64,000 nucleotides of DNA from Isosphaeraceae bacterium (GTDB taxonomy: Bacteria > Planctomycetota > Planctomycetia > Isosphaerales > Isosphaeraceae): assembly GCA_021324445.1 (NCBI GenBank), contig JAJPJC010000122.1, positions 1 through 64,000 on the forward strand, given 5' to 3'. The position numbers were made by a program, and so were the translations under genes. The notes beneath the pieces are model-generated. The model was not told the DNA's origin. It did not search any database and worked only from the letters and a program-made list of their open reading frames with translations. Below are positions 8,676 through 17,408 of the stretch, piece by piece (position 1 is the first letter of the stretch; every line of letters begins with the position of its first letter).

Positions 8676-10583
8676 TCAGGGCTGATAGGGCATCAGGATC
8701 TCCTCGGGCTGGACGCCGGCAATCGCCTCGAAGCCGCCTTCGGCGATGGTCGCGCCGAGCTTGGTGACGGCCCGGAAGTAGCCGTCGGTGGGCTGCTGGC
8801 CAGTGAGGCGGCGGGTGAGGTCCTGGCAGAGGATGTCGGCCGCGCTCTGGACGACCTCACTCGACTGCCGGCCGGCCCACAGGCTGGTCGCCAGGATCAC
8901 AACGAGGTCCTGGATCCGCTGCGAGAGCTCGGCGATGCGGCACTGGCGATCGGGCAGGCGGAGCTGATGCTTGATCATGACATCGCTGATCGTCAACCGG
9001 CTGCGCTGGAGGCCCGCCGCGGCGAACCGGGCGTGGGCCGCCAGGCGCGGTGGCAGCGGCGGTAACGCGGGGCGGTGACGCGGGCGGATGGCTGCGCCCA
9101 ACCACCACTTGGCGTACGGCACCAGCTCGTGGCGCAGCGCCCAGGCATGTGCCGGGTTGAGCGGATTGGGCCGGTGGAGGCCGGCCGCGTGGATCGCCCG
9201 GCCGATCGGCTCGAAATAGGTCTTGCCGTGCTCCTTGATCAGCGACTTCAAGAACGCCATGCCCAGCATCTCGCCCTCGCCCTCGTAGATGCACGGCGCC
9301 AGGTACTCATGGACATTCTCACCGAAGAGGTGCCCGCGGAGGAACGCCCGACCGCCGTGGGTCTTCATGAACAGCTCGATGGCCGCCTCCTTCTGGGCCT
9401 CGCTGCCGAAGATCTTGGCGATGATGCACTCCATCTCGCCGCGGAACCCCTGATCCAGCAGCCAGGAGCACCAGGCAACCAGGGCGTCGCAACCGGTCAC
9501 CAGCGCGGCCAGCCGGCCGATCCGCCGCTGGACCAGCTCCCGCGCGACAATCGCCGCGCCATAGGTCCGGCGGAAGTGAGCCCAGGGGAGCATGTTGGCC
9601 AGCATCACCCGCATGGCGCCGGCGGCGGTCGCGCACAGGGAGACCCGGCCCAGGTTCAAACCGTGGTACGCGATCGTCAGGCCGTCTCCCTGCGCGGGGC
9701 GGAGCAGGTTGGCGCGGGGCACGCGGAAATCGCGGAACCTCAGGCCATGGTTGTGCAGATGCCGCAAGGCCAGCAGCCCGTAGTGGACCATCTGGAAGTG
9801 TTCGTCCTCGTGGTCGGGCAAGTCGACGATCAACACGGCCGGTCGATTCTCGATCAGGCACACCAGGCCGATCGTGCGACCGGGGACGGCATTGGTGATG
9901 AACAGCTTCTCGCCGTTGACGACGTAATGGTCGCCGTCGAGCTCGGCCCGTGTCCGCAAGGCGGTCAGGTCCGAGCCGGCGCACGGCTCGGTCAGGGCGA
10001 AGGCCGAGAGCCGCCGGCCGCTGGCCAGCAACGGGAGATACTCGGCTTTCTGCTCCGCAGTTCCGAAGGTCCGCAACGGATCCACGGCGCCGATGCACCC
10101 ATGGACCGAGGCCAGCCCGGCCAGGTTCGGCTCGATCGTGGACATCTGGGTGAGGAAGCGAGAAAACGACGCGAACGAGGCGCCTCGGCCGCCGTACTGC
10201 GGATCGATGAGCAGCCCCCAGTATCCGGCCGCGGCCAGGTCCCCCAGCACGGCCTCGGTCACCTTGCCATCGGGCCCGAAGAGGGTGCCGGCGTCGCGGT
10301 GTCGCCGCGCGACATCCAGCGACTCACGCATCGTCCGGTCCACCTCGGCCGAAGGCCGCGGCGGCTCGGGCGCGAACAGGTCGGTCGGGAACTGATCGTC
10401 CCAGACCGCGCGATGGATCGGACTCTTGACCGTCTGGTACCGCGCGGCGAAGAGGGCTTCCACCTGGTCGTCGGCGCGGTCGAGCGTGCCGGTCGTCCGC
10501 GCCTCTTCCTCGCTCTTGCCGCTGAGCTTCAGCGCGGTCTCGACGAACGTCTGGGTCTCGGGCTCCCGCACTTGGGTATCCAT
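8676..10583 (-). CDS. Acyl-CoA dehydrogenase
   Basis: A 635-residue flavoprotein that makes the trans-2 double bond in acyl-CoA, the first step of beta-oxidation. The N-terminal helical and beta domains include LTEPCAGSDLTALRT and YVVNGEKLFITNAVPGRTIG, the FAD/substrate loops of the family. The C-terminal helical domain holds THGGRAFLRG and IYEGEGEMLGMAFLK, equivalent to the IYEG motif of short-chain members. About 150 further residues follow, so it resembles VLCAD or ACAD9 in size. I start at the ATG at 10583 (MDTQVREPE); a frame open to 10976 adds only arginine-rich sequence. Electrons would pass to an electron-transfer flavoprotein, which is not in this window. Confidence 0.93.
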   Translation of the reverse strand: MDTQVREPETQTFVETALKLSGKSEEEARTTGTLDRADDQVEALFAARYQTVKSPIHRAVWDDQFPTDLFAPEPPRPSAEVDRTMRESLDVARRHRDAGTLFGPDGKVTEAVLGDLAAAGYWGLLIDPQYGGRGASFASFSRFLTQMSTIEPNLAGLASVHGCIGAVDPLRTFGTAEQKAEYLPLLASGRRLSAFALTEPCAGSDLTALRTRAELDGDHYVVNGEKLFITNAVPGRTIGLVCLIENRPAVLIVDLPDHEDEHFQMVHYGLLALRHLHNHGLRFRDFRVPRANLLRPAQGDGLTIAYHGLNLGRVSLCATAAGAMRVMLANMLPWAHFRRTYGAAIVARELVQRRIGRLAALVTGCDALVAWCSWLLDQGFRGEMECIIAKIFGSEAQKEAAIELFMKTHGGRAFLRGHLFGENVHEYLAPCIYEGEGEMLGMAFLKSLIKEHGKTYFEPIGRAIHAAGLHRPNPLNPAHAWALRHELVPYAKWWLGAAIRPRHRPALPPLPPRLAAHARFAAAGLQRSRLTISDVMIKHQLRLPDRQCRIAELSQRIQDLVVILATSLWAGRQSSEVVQSAADILCQDLTRRLTGQQPTDGYFRAVTKLGATIAEGGFEAIAGVQPEEILMPYQP

Positions 10584-10831
10584 CGTCCAACCTCGGCGCT
10601 GCGCCCACGCAGCGAATGAAGAGGTCTTGGGAAGAGTCCGGCAAGGTGGCACCCGACCGATTCGATTCGATCGGCAGCCTGGCCCTCCGGGACTCGGAAC
10701 GCGGTGACGCCCACAGGCCAGGCGCTCCGCCTCGGCTCCGCTCCACCAACTGGGGCGCACGTCCCGGGCCCTATTATGCGCCAAGCACGCCCGGACGGGA
10801 ACGGGCCTCTTGGTCCTTGGTCCTGGGACGA

Positions 10832-12259
10832 CTACGGACCGAGGACCGCGGGGGAGTCTTCCCCGATCGGGGCGCCGGCCTCCACGGGCGTGGAGTCTTC
10901 CACCATCGGGGCGTCGGCCTCCTCGGGCGAGCCGACCCGCACACGCGTCGACTCGACGTCCTGCTCCAGCAGCCAATCCTCCAGGATCAGGTGATTGACA
11001 AAGGGAGCGCGGAACAGCACCGCATTGAGCGGGAGCTTGCGGGCCAGCCAGTGGTTGCGGCTGATGCTCGGCAGCACCCGGCGTCCCAGGCGGTCGAGGT
11101 GCCGGCTCTTGAGCTGCCTCATGATCTTGCCGCTGAGCCGGTCAAACGCCGTCGGGATCAGCCGCGGCTCGGGCCCGACGTGGATCACCAGCTCGACCCC
11201 CGACGCCAGTGTGTGCTCAATCACATCCCAGAGCCGCTGGGGATGATCGGTCCAATCCCTGAGGATCTCCCGGCTGTTCCACTCGTCGTAGTTGGCCTCA
11301 CCGGTGGTGCAGGAGATCACGTCCGGTTTCGGCTTACTGTGACCTCCGCCGGTGTGATAGAGCGCCACGGCGGCGCGGTTGGGAACGCTCCGTTCCCAGA
11401 CCAGGGGCGTATGCAGGGGCGGCCAATGATTGGCCCTCCGCCGGAGGGTCACCGCCGCCGGCAGGTATTGCCGCATCTCCGTCTCCAGCAGGTCGAGCGT
11501 GTCGCCCTGGCCCAGGAGCAACACCTGGTAAGGAGACAGATAGGTCGAGGGCCCGATCAGCCCATGGCCCCGGCTGCTGATCAGGGCGCAGAGCTTTTGC
11601 ACCTGCTCGGCCTCGAGCACGCCGCTGGGGCTGGAGAGGATCCCCAGGGTGGTATCGGCGGCCAGGTCGGCGCAATCGTGGGCCAGCGCCAGGGGGATCG
11701 GCAGGAGCTGCTCCATCTCGAAGACCCCGCCCAGCACCAGGGCCGACAGCTCGCCGATACTGTGGCCAAAGCTCAACGGCGCGTCGTGGATCGGCACCTC
11801 GAAGACCTGCTCGAGCAACTGGATCTGGGCCAGCTCCATGGCCACGATGGTGGCCGTATCCTCGACGAAGGTCCCGAGCGTGGAGGGCGCACGCGCCAGC
11901 ATCCGGGCCGTCAAGTCGACCGGCGCCTTGAGGACCTCGCCGCAGACCACCGACGCCCGGTCCAGGAAGGACCGGACGACCGGCCCGAAGACCCGATGCT
12001 CCAGCAGCTCCGGTCCCCGGCCGAGGTTGGTCAGGTCGTAGCCCCGGAACGCCAAGGCGGTGGTGTGGATCTGTGTCTTGAGATCATCACGTGTCACCGG
12101 ATGTTGTCCGGGCGCGACCGCCCGCAACGCAGCGGGCTCTCCGGTGCCCTCGGCGGCGATGCGTTCCGGCATGGGTACCGGGGACGTACGATGACTGGTC
12201 AGCCAGCCGGTCCACGTCCGCCAGCGCTGATCGCGAGCTCTCGATTTCGTATTTCGCAT
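10832..12259 (-). CDS. Acyltransferase with FabD-type GHSxGE motif
   Basis: A 475-residue protein with the malonyl-CoA/acyl-ACP transacylase signature FGHSIGELSALVLGG around residue 170, where the Ser would be the acyl-carrying nucleophile. Downstream VELVIHVGPEPRLIP resembles the transacylase region with the catalytic His. The last 35 residues are a repetitive acidic tail (EEADAPMVEDSTP, then EAGAPIGEDSP). The start is uncertain: the ATG at 12259 has no strong ribosome-binding site, and a GTG at 12097 (VTRDDLKTQIH) begins where conserved-looking sequence starts. It is the first gene of the beta-oxidation operon, which is odd because this fold normally serves fatty-acid or polyketide synthesis. 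The acyl substrate cannot be predicted. Confidence 0.75.
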   Translation of the reverse strand: MRNTKSRARDQRWRTWTGWLTSHRTSPVPMPERIAAEGTGEPAALRAVAPGQHPVTRDDLKTQIHTTALAFRGYDLTNLGRGPELLEHRVFGPVVRSFLDRASVVCGEVLKAPVDLTARMLARAPSTLGTFVEDTATIVAMELAQIQLLEQVFEVPIHDAPLSFGHSIGELSALVLGGVFEMEQLLPIPLALAHDCADLAADTTLGILSSPSGVLEAEQVQKLCALISSRGHGLIGPSTYLSPYQVLLLGQGDTLDLLETEMRQYLPAAVTLRRRANHWPPLHTPLVWERSVPNRAAVALYHTGGGHSKPKPDVISCTTGEANYDEWNSREILRDWTDHPQRLWDVIEHTLASGVELVIHVGPEPRLIPTAFDRLSGKIMRQLKSRHLDRLGRRVLPSISRNHWLARKLPLNAVLFRAPFVNHLILEDWLLEQDVESTRVRVGSPEEADAPMVEDSTPVEAGAPIGEDSPAVLGP

Positions 12260-13060
12260 GGCCTACTCAGCCCTGTCACGCAGCGGGGTCCCCGCCGCAA
12301 CGTGACTCGCCTCATCTCTGACTATCCCTTCTACGCTTCCTGCTGCGGCAAGGATCGTGCCATCCGCGAAAGGAACACTCCGATTCCCTGGTACGCAATC
12401 AACGGAATCTGCTGCGGGGGCCGGCCTGGGAAATGGAGCCACGACCTGCATCGCCCTCGCCCCCCATCGACTCGAGCTGCGCGGATCCGGTGATCCGCAA
12501 GAATTATAGGACTTCCGGCCCGGGAGGGAAGTCGGAACGTTGACCACACGCAACGAGACCGCCCCGACAGCCGGTCGATGATGACCACCTCCGGGGGGAT
12601 CCCAGCCAGGCCCCGCTGCGCCGGGCCATGAGAACCCTCGGGGACATCACGGCCGCGCGCCCGACGCCTCGGGCGCGGATGTTCGTGTTGCACAAGGGAT
12701 TGGGGTGAAGAGTGCCTGGTCTGAGCGCGGCGTCGCCGCCAGGGCCTCTCGCTCGCACGACCGGAATGCGCACCAGATCCGGTAAAGTGGACATCGCCGG
12801 ACAGAGCCGCCGCCTCCAGGAAGACCGGGGATGCCGATCCCTTGGGTAGCAGCCGGCTCGGTCCGGCGATCACCACTCTGGGTTCTGGACCGGGCTTGCC
12901 CCGGGGCGTGGTCCCAATTGAGGGCGCGCGCTCGACCCGAGCAACGACCAGCGCATGGCGGGGCGTTGCGCCGGCGTGTTGAAGCGATTCGGGCGATTGA
13001 TGAAGATGAAGGTTGAAGGATTGGTGAGGCGCCGCCCGCCGCTTCCGAACGAGGTACGTT
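12260..13060. other. 800-bp divergent spacer
   Basis: This gap separates the leftward beta-oxidation operon from the rightward pabB operon, so both promoters should lie here. I find no convincing gene. Frames on either strand are rich in Arg, Pro and Gly and lack ribosome-binding sites. No clear -35/-10 pair or extended inverted repeat was visible. Confidence 0.4.
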
Positions 13061-14485
13061 GTGTCGACCATCCTCGGCCGCGATGTCGTGCAGCAGGTCC
13101 TGGACGTGCCGGCCGATCGGCTGGCGGCGGTGATCGGGTCCTGGCATCAGCCGGCGCTGCTGGAAAGTGCTCCCGGCTTCGGCGCCGCCGGCCGTTGGAG
13201 CATCCTGACGGCGATGCCCGGGTTGATCTTCGAAGCGACGGACAACCGTTGGTGGCTCGGGGATTACGGAGTCGCCCAGCAGGGTGAGGGAAACGTGCTG
13301 GGGAAGCTGGGCTGGCTCACACGTCGCCTGGGCCTGGCCGAGACCACGGAGTCGCCCGATCCCGATCTCCCGCCGTTTCAGGGGGGCTTCATCGGCACCA
13401 TCGGCTATGATTTCGCCCCTCAGCTCGAACACCTGCCCCGGCGCCGGGATCGCGACTCGCGGATGCCCGACATCCGCCTGGCTTTCTACCACACGGCGGT
13501 CACAGTCGACCATCGCTCGGGCCGTGTTCAAGTCTGGTCCTGGATTGTCCCCGGCCGCGATCGCGCGATGGCCGAGCGGACGTGCCACTCCTGGAAGGAG
13601 CGGATTGAACGGCAGCTCGAGTCGGCTCGCCCGGAGGCCGTCCACCCGCGGGAACCGGCACGGCTGGTCAGCTCGTTGGACCGCGCCACGTACCTGGAGG
13701 CGGTCGGCCGCGTGCGGGAATACATCGCGGCCGGAGACGTCTACCAGGTCAACCTGTCGCAACGCTTCACGGCCCGTGGCCGGTACGATCCGCTGGAGCT
13801 GTACCTGCGCCTCAAGCAGCACAGCCCCGCGCCCTTCGCGGCGTTCCTTCGGTGGGGTGAGCTGGCCGTCGTCTCGGCCAGTCCGGAGTGGTTCTACCAG
13901 ACCCGGGGCGACCGGATCGTGACCCGGCCGATCAAGGGGACCCGGCCGCGGGGGAGGGACGCCGCGGAGGATGCGCGGCTGGCCGCGGAATTGATGGCCG
14001 CGCCCAAGGACCGCGCCGAGCTGACCATGATCGTGGACCTGGAGCGCAACGACCTGGGCCGCGTCTGCCGTTATGGCTCGGTCCGGGTCAGCGATCCGGT
14101 CCGGGTCGAGTCGTTCGCCCAGGTGCACCACCTGGTGGCCACGGTCGAGGGGCGGCTGCGACCGGACGCCGGCCCGGACGACATTCTCCGCGCGGTCTTC
14201 CCCGGCGGCTCCATCACCGGCGCGCCCAAGATCCGCGCCATGGAGATCATTGACGAGCTCGAGCCCAACCGCCGCAGCCTCTATACCGGCGCCATCGGCT
14301 ACCTCAGCCGGGGCGGTGCCAGCGGGTTTAATATTGCCATCCGGACCATCCTGGTCGAAGGGGATCGCGCCAGCTACCAGGTCGGCGGCGGCATCGTGGC
14401 CGATTCCGACCCGGAGGCCGAGTACGAGGAGACCCTCGCCAAGGGCCGGGGGATGCAACGGGTCCTCACGGGGGAGGCGAGCTGA
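13061..14485 (+). CDS. pabB: Aminodeoxychorismate synthase component I
   Basis: A 474-residue chorismate-binding enzyme. It converts chorismate and ammonia to 4-amino-4-deoxychorismate on the route to folate. Key motifs are the PIKGTRPRG loop, MIVDLERNDLGRVC, and GGSITGAPKIRAMEIIDELEP. IKGTRPRG and the adjacent pabC favour PabB over anthranilate synthase TrpE. The start is GTG, seven bases after GAGG. No glutaminase (PabA) lies in the window. It is followed three bases later by pabC, so the two are probably translated together. Confidence 0.92.
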   Translation: MSTILGRDVVQQVLDVPADRLAAVIGSWHQPALLESAPGFGAAGRWSILTAMPGLIFEATDNRWWLGDYGVAQQGEGNVLGKLGWLTRRLGLAETTESPDPDLPPFQGGFIGTIGYDFAPQLEHLPRRRDRDSRMPDIRLAFYHTAVTVDHRSGRVQVWSWIVPGRDRAMAERTCHSWKERIERQLESARPEAVHPREPARLVSSLDRATYLEAVGRVREYIAAGDVYQVNLSQRFTARGRYDPLELYLRLKQHSPAPFAAFLRWGELAVVSASPEWFYQTRGDRIVTRPIKGTRPRGRDAAEDARLAAELMAAPKDRAELTMIVDLERNDLGRVCRYGSVRVSDPVRVESFAQVHHLVATVEGRLRPDAGPDDILRAVFPGGSITGAPKIRAMEIIDELEPNRRSLYTGAIGYLSRGGASGFNIAIRTILVEGDRASYQVGGGIVADSDPEAEYEETLAKGRGMQRVLTGEAS

Positions 14486-14488
14486 CCT

Positions 14489-15340
14489 ATGATCTGGACG
14501 GAGCGAAAGATCATCCCGCCCGAGGAACTCCACATCGATGTGCTCGACGAGACCTTCCAGCACGGCCTGGGCCTGTTCGAGACCTTGCGCACCTGGAACG
14601 GTTCTCCCACGTTGTTGCCCCGCCATCTGGAGCGGTTGCAGCGGTCCGCGCGGGACCTGGACTTGCCACTCCGCCTGGAACAGTTGCCCGGCGACGACGA
14701 AGTCCACAAGTTGATCGCGAAGAATCAGGGGAGTGCGCCGCAGCTGGAGGGGGATGTGCGGATCCGGATCACCATGTCCGGTGGCCGAGGGAGGTCCGGG
14801 TTTCCTCTCAAGCGATCGACCGTCTGGATGACCGTCGGGCCGCTGGGCACGCCGGCCCCCGATGCCGCGGCGATCATCAACGAGTGCATCCAGGTCGCCC
14901 TCGACGATCCGCTGGCCCGGTACAAGACGCTCAACTACTGGCGCAAGCGAATCGCCTGGGCCCGGGCCTTCGAGGCGGGGGCCCACGAGGTCTTGTGCGT
15001 GACTGCCGATGGCCTGGTGTGCGAGGGAACCCGCTCGAACGTCTTTCTGGTCCGGGACCGGCGGCTGTGCACTCCCGGCACGGACGGCCCGCTCTTGCCC
15101 GGCATTATGCGCCGTGTTGTGCTGGAGCACGCGGGACGGCTGGGCCTGACGGTCTTCGAAGGCTGGGTGCCGATCGATGCCCTCGCCACCGCCGATGAAG
15201 CATTTCTGACCAGCTCGGTTATGGGTATGCTACCGGTCGGCCGGCTGTTGGGCCGAGACTTGCCGGCCCCGGGGCCCGTGACGCAGCGCCTCTGGAGTTC
15301 AGTCCTGCCCTGGCTCGAATCGGGAGGGAACTCGCCATGA
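14489..15340 (+). CDS. pabC: Aminodeoxychorismate lyase (class IV aminotransferase fold)
   Basis: A 283-residue PLP enzyme of fold type IV. It releases pyruvate from aminodeoxychorismate to give 4-aminobenzoate. The PLP lysine is Lys146 in RYKTLNYWRKR. The family motif near residues 163-190 is GAHEVLCVTADGLVCEGTRSN, split here as GAHEVLC and EGTRSNVFLV. The N-terminal QHGLGLFETLRTW is also typical. Branched-chain aminotransferases share this fold, but the position directly after pabB supports PabC. The stop overlaps the start of the next gene (ATGA). Confidence 0.88.
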   Translation: MIWTERKIIPPEELHIDVLDETFQHGLGLFETLRTWNGSPTLLPRHLERLQRSARDLDLPLRLEQLPGDDEVHKLIAKNQGSAPQLEGDVRIRITMSGGRGRSGFPLKRSTVWMTVGPLGTPAPDAAAIINECIQVALDDPLARYKTLNYWRKRIAWARAFEAGAHEVLCVTADGLVCEGTRSNVFLVRDRRLCTPGTDGPLLPGIMRRVVLEHAGRLGLTVFEGWVPIDALATADEAFLTSSVMGMLPVGRLLGRDLPAPGPVTQRLWSSVLPWLESGGNSP

Positions 15341-16551
15341 CGACGGTTGCCGAAGTGGCCGCCTGGCTCGAGCAGTTCGCGCCGGCGCGACTGGCCGAGT
15401 CGTGGGACAACGTGGGCCTGCTCTGGGGCGATCCGGCCACGCCGGTGCAACGGGTCATGACCTGCCTGACGGTCACGCCGGCGACAGCCGCCGAGGCGAT
15501 CGCGGAGCAGGCCTCGTTGATTGTCAGCCACCATCCGGTGCTCTTGCGACCGGTCCAGCGGGTCCGCGCCGACCTGGTCGAGACCGCCCCGTTGTGGAAG
15601 CTCGCTCGAGCCGGCATCGCCATCGCCAGCCCGCACACCGCCTTCGACAATACTCACGACGGGATCAACGACGTCCTCTGCCGACGGCTGGGGCTCATGG
15701 AGGTTGCCCCCTTGCGTCCGATCGCACGGCCGGAGAATTCGACCCCGGACGCCCGGGCGCCCCAGTCCTTCAAGGTCGTGGTCTTCACCCCGGCCGGAGA
15801 TCGCGAGGCGGTCCTGGCCGGAGCGTTCGAGGCCGGGGCTGGACAGATCGGCGCCTACCGGGAGTGTTCCTTCGCCACCCCCGGCGAAGGGACGTTCTTC
15901 GGGACCGAGACCACCGCGCCGACGGTGGGCCATCGCGGTCGTCGCGAGACCGTTGCCGAGCTGCGGTTGGAGATGATCTGCCCGGCCGACCGGCTCCCCG
16001 CGGTCCTGACCGCGATCCGATCGCGTCACTCGTACGAGGAGCCGGCGATCGATGTCTATCCGCTCCACCCGAGCGGACTGGCGGATGCCGGGCCGGCCAG
16101 GGATCAGGGTGCGGGCCGAATCGGCCGCTTCGTCGAGCCGCGCAGCCTGGCCGAGTTCGCCGCGTTCGTGGGCCGGTCCCTGGGACGCATCGCCGCGCAG
16201 GTGGTCGGCGATCCCAACCGGCAGGTCCTGCGGGTCGCCGTGGCCTGTGGCGCCGGCGACGAGTTCCTCCGGGATGCCGCCGGCGCCGGTGCCGACGTCC
16301 TGCTCACCGGGGAGGCCCGCTTCCACCGGGGTGTCGAGGCCGAGTCCCTCGGCATGGCCTTGATCGCCGCCGGCCATTTCGCCACCGAGCGGCTGGGAGT
16401 CGAAGACCTCGCTCGGCGCATCGCGGTCGCGTTCCCCAGTCTGACCGTCTGGGCCAGCCAGTCCGAGCGCGACCCGTTCCGCCTCATCGCGGCCGCCACC
16501 GGCGAACCGCCCGCTCCGCCACCGATCGCCAAGCGGAAACGGCCCGAGTGA
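15337..16551 (+). CDS. Nif3-like dinuclear metal centre protein
   Basis: A 404-residue member of the Nif3/YbgI family (often labelled GTP cyclohydrolase 1 type 2). The metal-site motifs are ESWDNVGLLWG, IVSHHPVLLRP and ASPHTAFDNTHDGIND in the N-terminal half, and LLTGEARFHRGVEAESLGMALIAAGHF in the C-terminal half. The middle 130 residues are the CutA/PII-like insert found in longer members, which accounts for the length. The cellular role of the family is still unsettled. It is translationally coupled to pabC through a four-base overlap, which hints at a folate or nucleotide link but does not prove one. Confidence 0.88.
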   Translation: MTTVAEVAAWLEQFAPARLAESWDNVGLLWGDPATPVQRVMTCLTVTPATAAEAIAEQASLIVSHHPVLLRPVQRVRADLVETAPLWKLARAGIAIASPHTAFDNTHDGINDVLCRRLGLMEVAPLRPIARPENSTPDARAPQSFKVVVFTPAGDREAVLAGAFEAGAGQIGAYRECSFATPGEGTFFGTETTAPTVGHRGRRETVAELRLEMICPADRLPAVLTAIRSRHSYEEPAIDVYPLHPSGLADAGPARDQGAGRIGRFVEPRSLAEFAAFVGRSLGRIAAQVVGDPNRQVLRVAVACGAGDEFLRDAAGAGADVLLTGEARFHRGVEAESLGMALIAAGHFATERLGVEDLARRIAVAFPSLTVWASQSERDPFRLIAAATGEPPAPPPIAKRKRPE

Positions 16552-16592
16552 GGTCAGGGTCCCATCCCGGCCGTTCCATTACCGTCCACGCC

Positions 16593-16619
16593 AAAAAAAA
16601 CCCCGGGGTATCCCCGGGG
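16593..16619 (-). terminator. Rho-independent terminator for the leftward gene
   Basis: A GC-rich dyad (CCCCGGGG repeated around TAT, 16601-16619) is followed on the minus strand by eight T (16600-16593). It ends the short gene at 16657-16989 and also insulates it from the convergent nif3-like gene. On the plus strand only five bases of A follow the stem, so it should act in one direction. Confidence 0.75.
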
Positions 16620-16656
16620 AAAAAGGACACGCCGAGCCTGGCTGGCGTCCTGTCGT

Positions 16657-16989
16657 CTATTTCTTCTTCGCCTTCACCGGTGCCGCTGGGGTCGAGTCCT
16701 CCTCTTCGTCGGCGGAATCACCGGGTCCGGTTTTCCCGCTCCGAGCCGTCGGCACGGCCAGGTACATCTGGTGCTCCCACTGGCCGGACCAGAACTGCCC
16801 CGTCCAGCGCTGCAAGGAGATCGCGCGGACCGTCGGACGATCTTCATCGCGAATCACCTCACCCCAGGCGCCGGTATACGCCGCGCGGACTTGCGAGGAA
16901 CTCTCCCCCACGCACAATAACCGCTCGCCGCTGGGAGCCAGGCACGCCACGGCTCGCCAGTCTTGAGCACCACCGGTTCCATTGCTCAT
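16657..16989 (-). CDS. Hypothetical protein, 110 aa
   Basis: I do not recognise this protein. The first 80 residues look like a small folded domain with alternating hydrophobic positions and several Trp (QDWRAVACLAPSGERLLCVG, then RWTGQFWSGQWEHQMYLAVP). The last 30 residues are a disordered acidic-to-basic tail ending PVKAKKK. There is no signal peptide. It stands alone between a convergent nif3-like gene and its own terminator. The good terminator and ordered sequence argue that it is real; the ribosome-binding site is weak. Confidence 0.6.
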   Translation of the reverse strand: MSNGTGGAQDWRAVACLAPSGERLLCVGESSSQVRAAYTGAWGEVIRDEDRPTVRAISLQRWTGQFWSGQWEHQMYLAVPTARSGKTGPGDSADEEEDSTPAAPVKAKKK

Positions 16990-17408
16990 TGTCGGTTGAT
17001 CCCCGTTTGTCTGTTGGTTTCGTCCCGCGCCTGGCTCAAGCGCCGGGCGGAATGTCGGAGGCGCCCCTCCCCAGGGACATCATGTCTTGCTCGCAATCAC
17101 CCATGGAACCCAGCTTGCGCGGGCTCGGCTCTCCGGCAGCGACCAGGCGGGATCGCCACAACGACCGGAGCTTCACGGCCTTACCGCGGGGAGGTGTGCA
17201 GATCAGCCCGGGGTCCGGCGCCGTCTTTTGTCGCGCGCCGGACTGGCCGCCTCAGAAGCATCGCAATATAAAAATTGTAGCGAGCGGCGGGAGCGAGGGC
17301 GAATGAAATCTGAAAAAAACTCGTGTCGCCCCAAGTGGCCGGGCCCGGGCGGGCAGAGCCGCCCGGGGCGGTGGTCCCGACTTGGTGGATGGAGCCTGGC
17401 CGACCCAA
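16990..17408. other. Intergenic region with a possible terminator
   Basis: No gene is supported here. It contains the region upstream of the 110-residue protein and the 3-prime end of the dehydrogenase transcript. The sequence is slightly AT-richer at 17262-17320, where the promoter for the leftward small gene could lie, but I see no clean consensus. Confidence 0.4.
17312..17369 (-). terminator. Possible terminator after the MDR dehydrogenase
   Basis: On the minus strand, after the stop at 17409, an eleven-base GC stem (17369-17359 with 17353-17343, loop TCTGC-like) is followed about 25 bases later by seven T (17319-17313). The gap between stem and T-run is longer than ideal, so it may be an inefficient terminator. 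Confidence 0.35.

Noticed and set aside
12647-15130. Very long minus-strand open frame over pabB and pabC
   Set aside because: It is antisense to two clear folate genes and its composition (Arg, Gly, Asp, Gln, Pro) is that of a GC-rich shadow frame.
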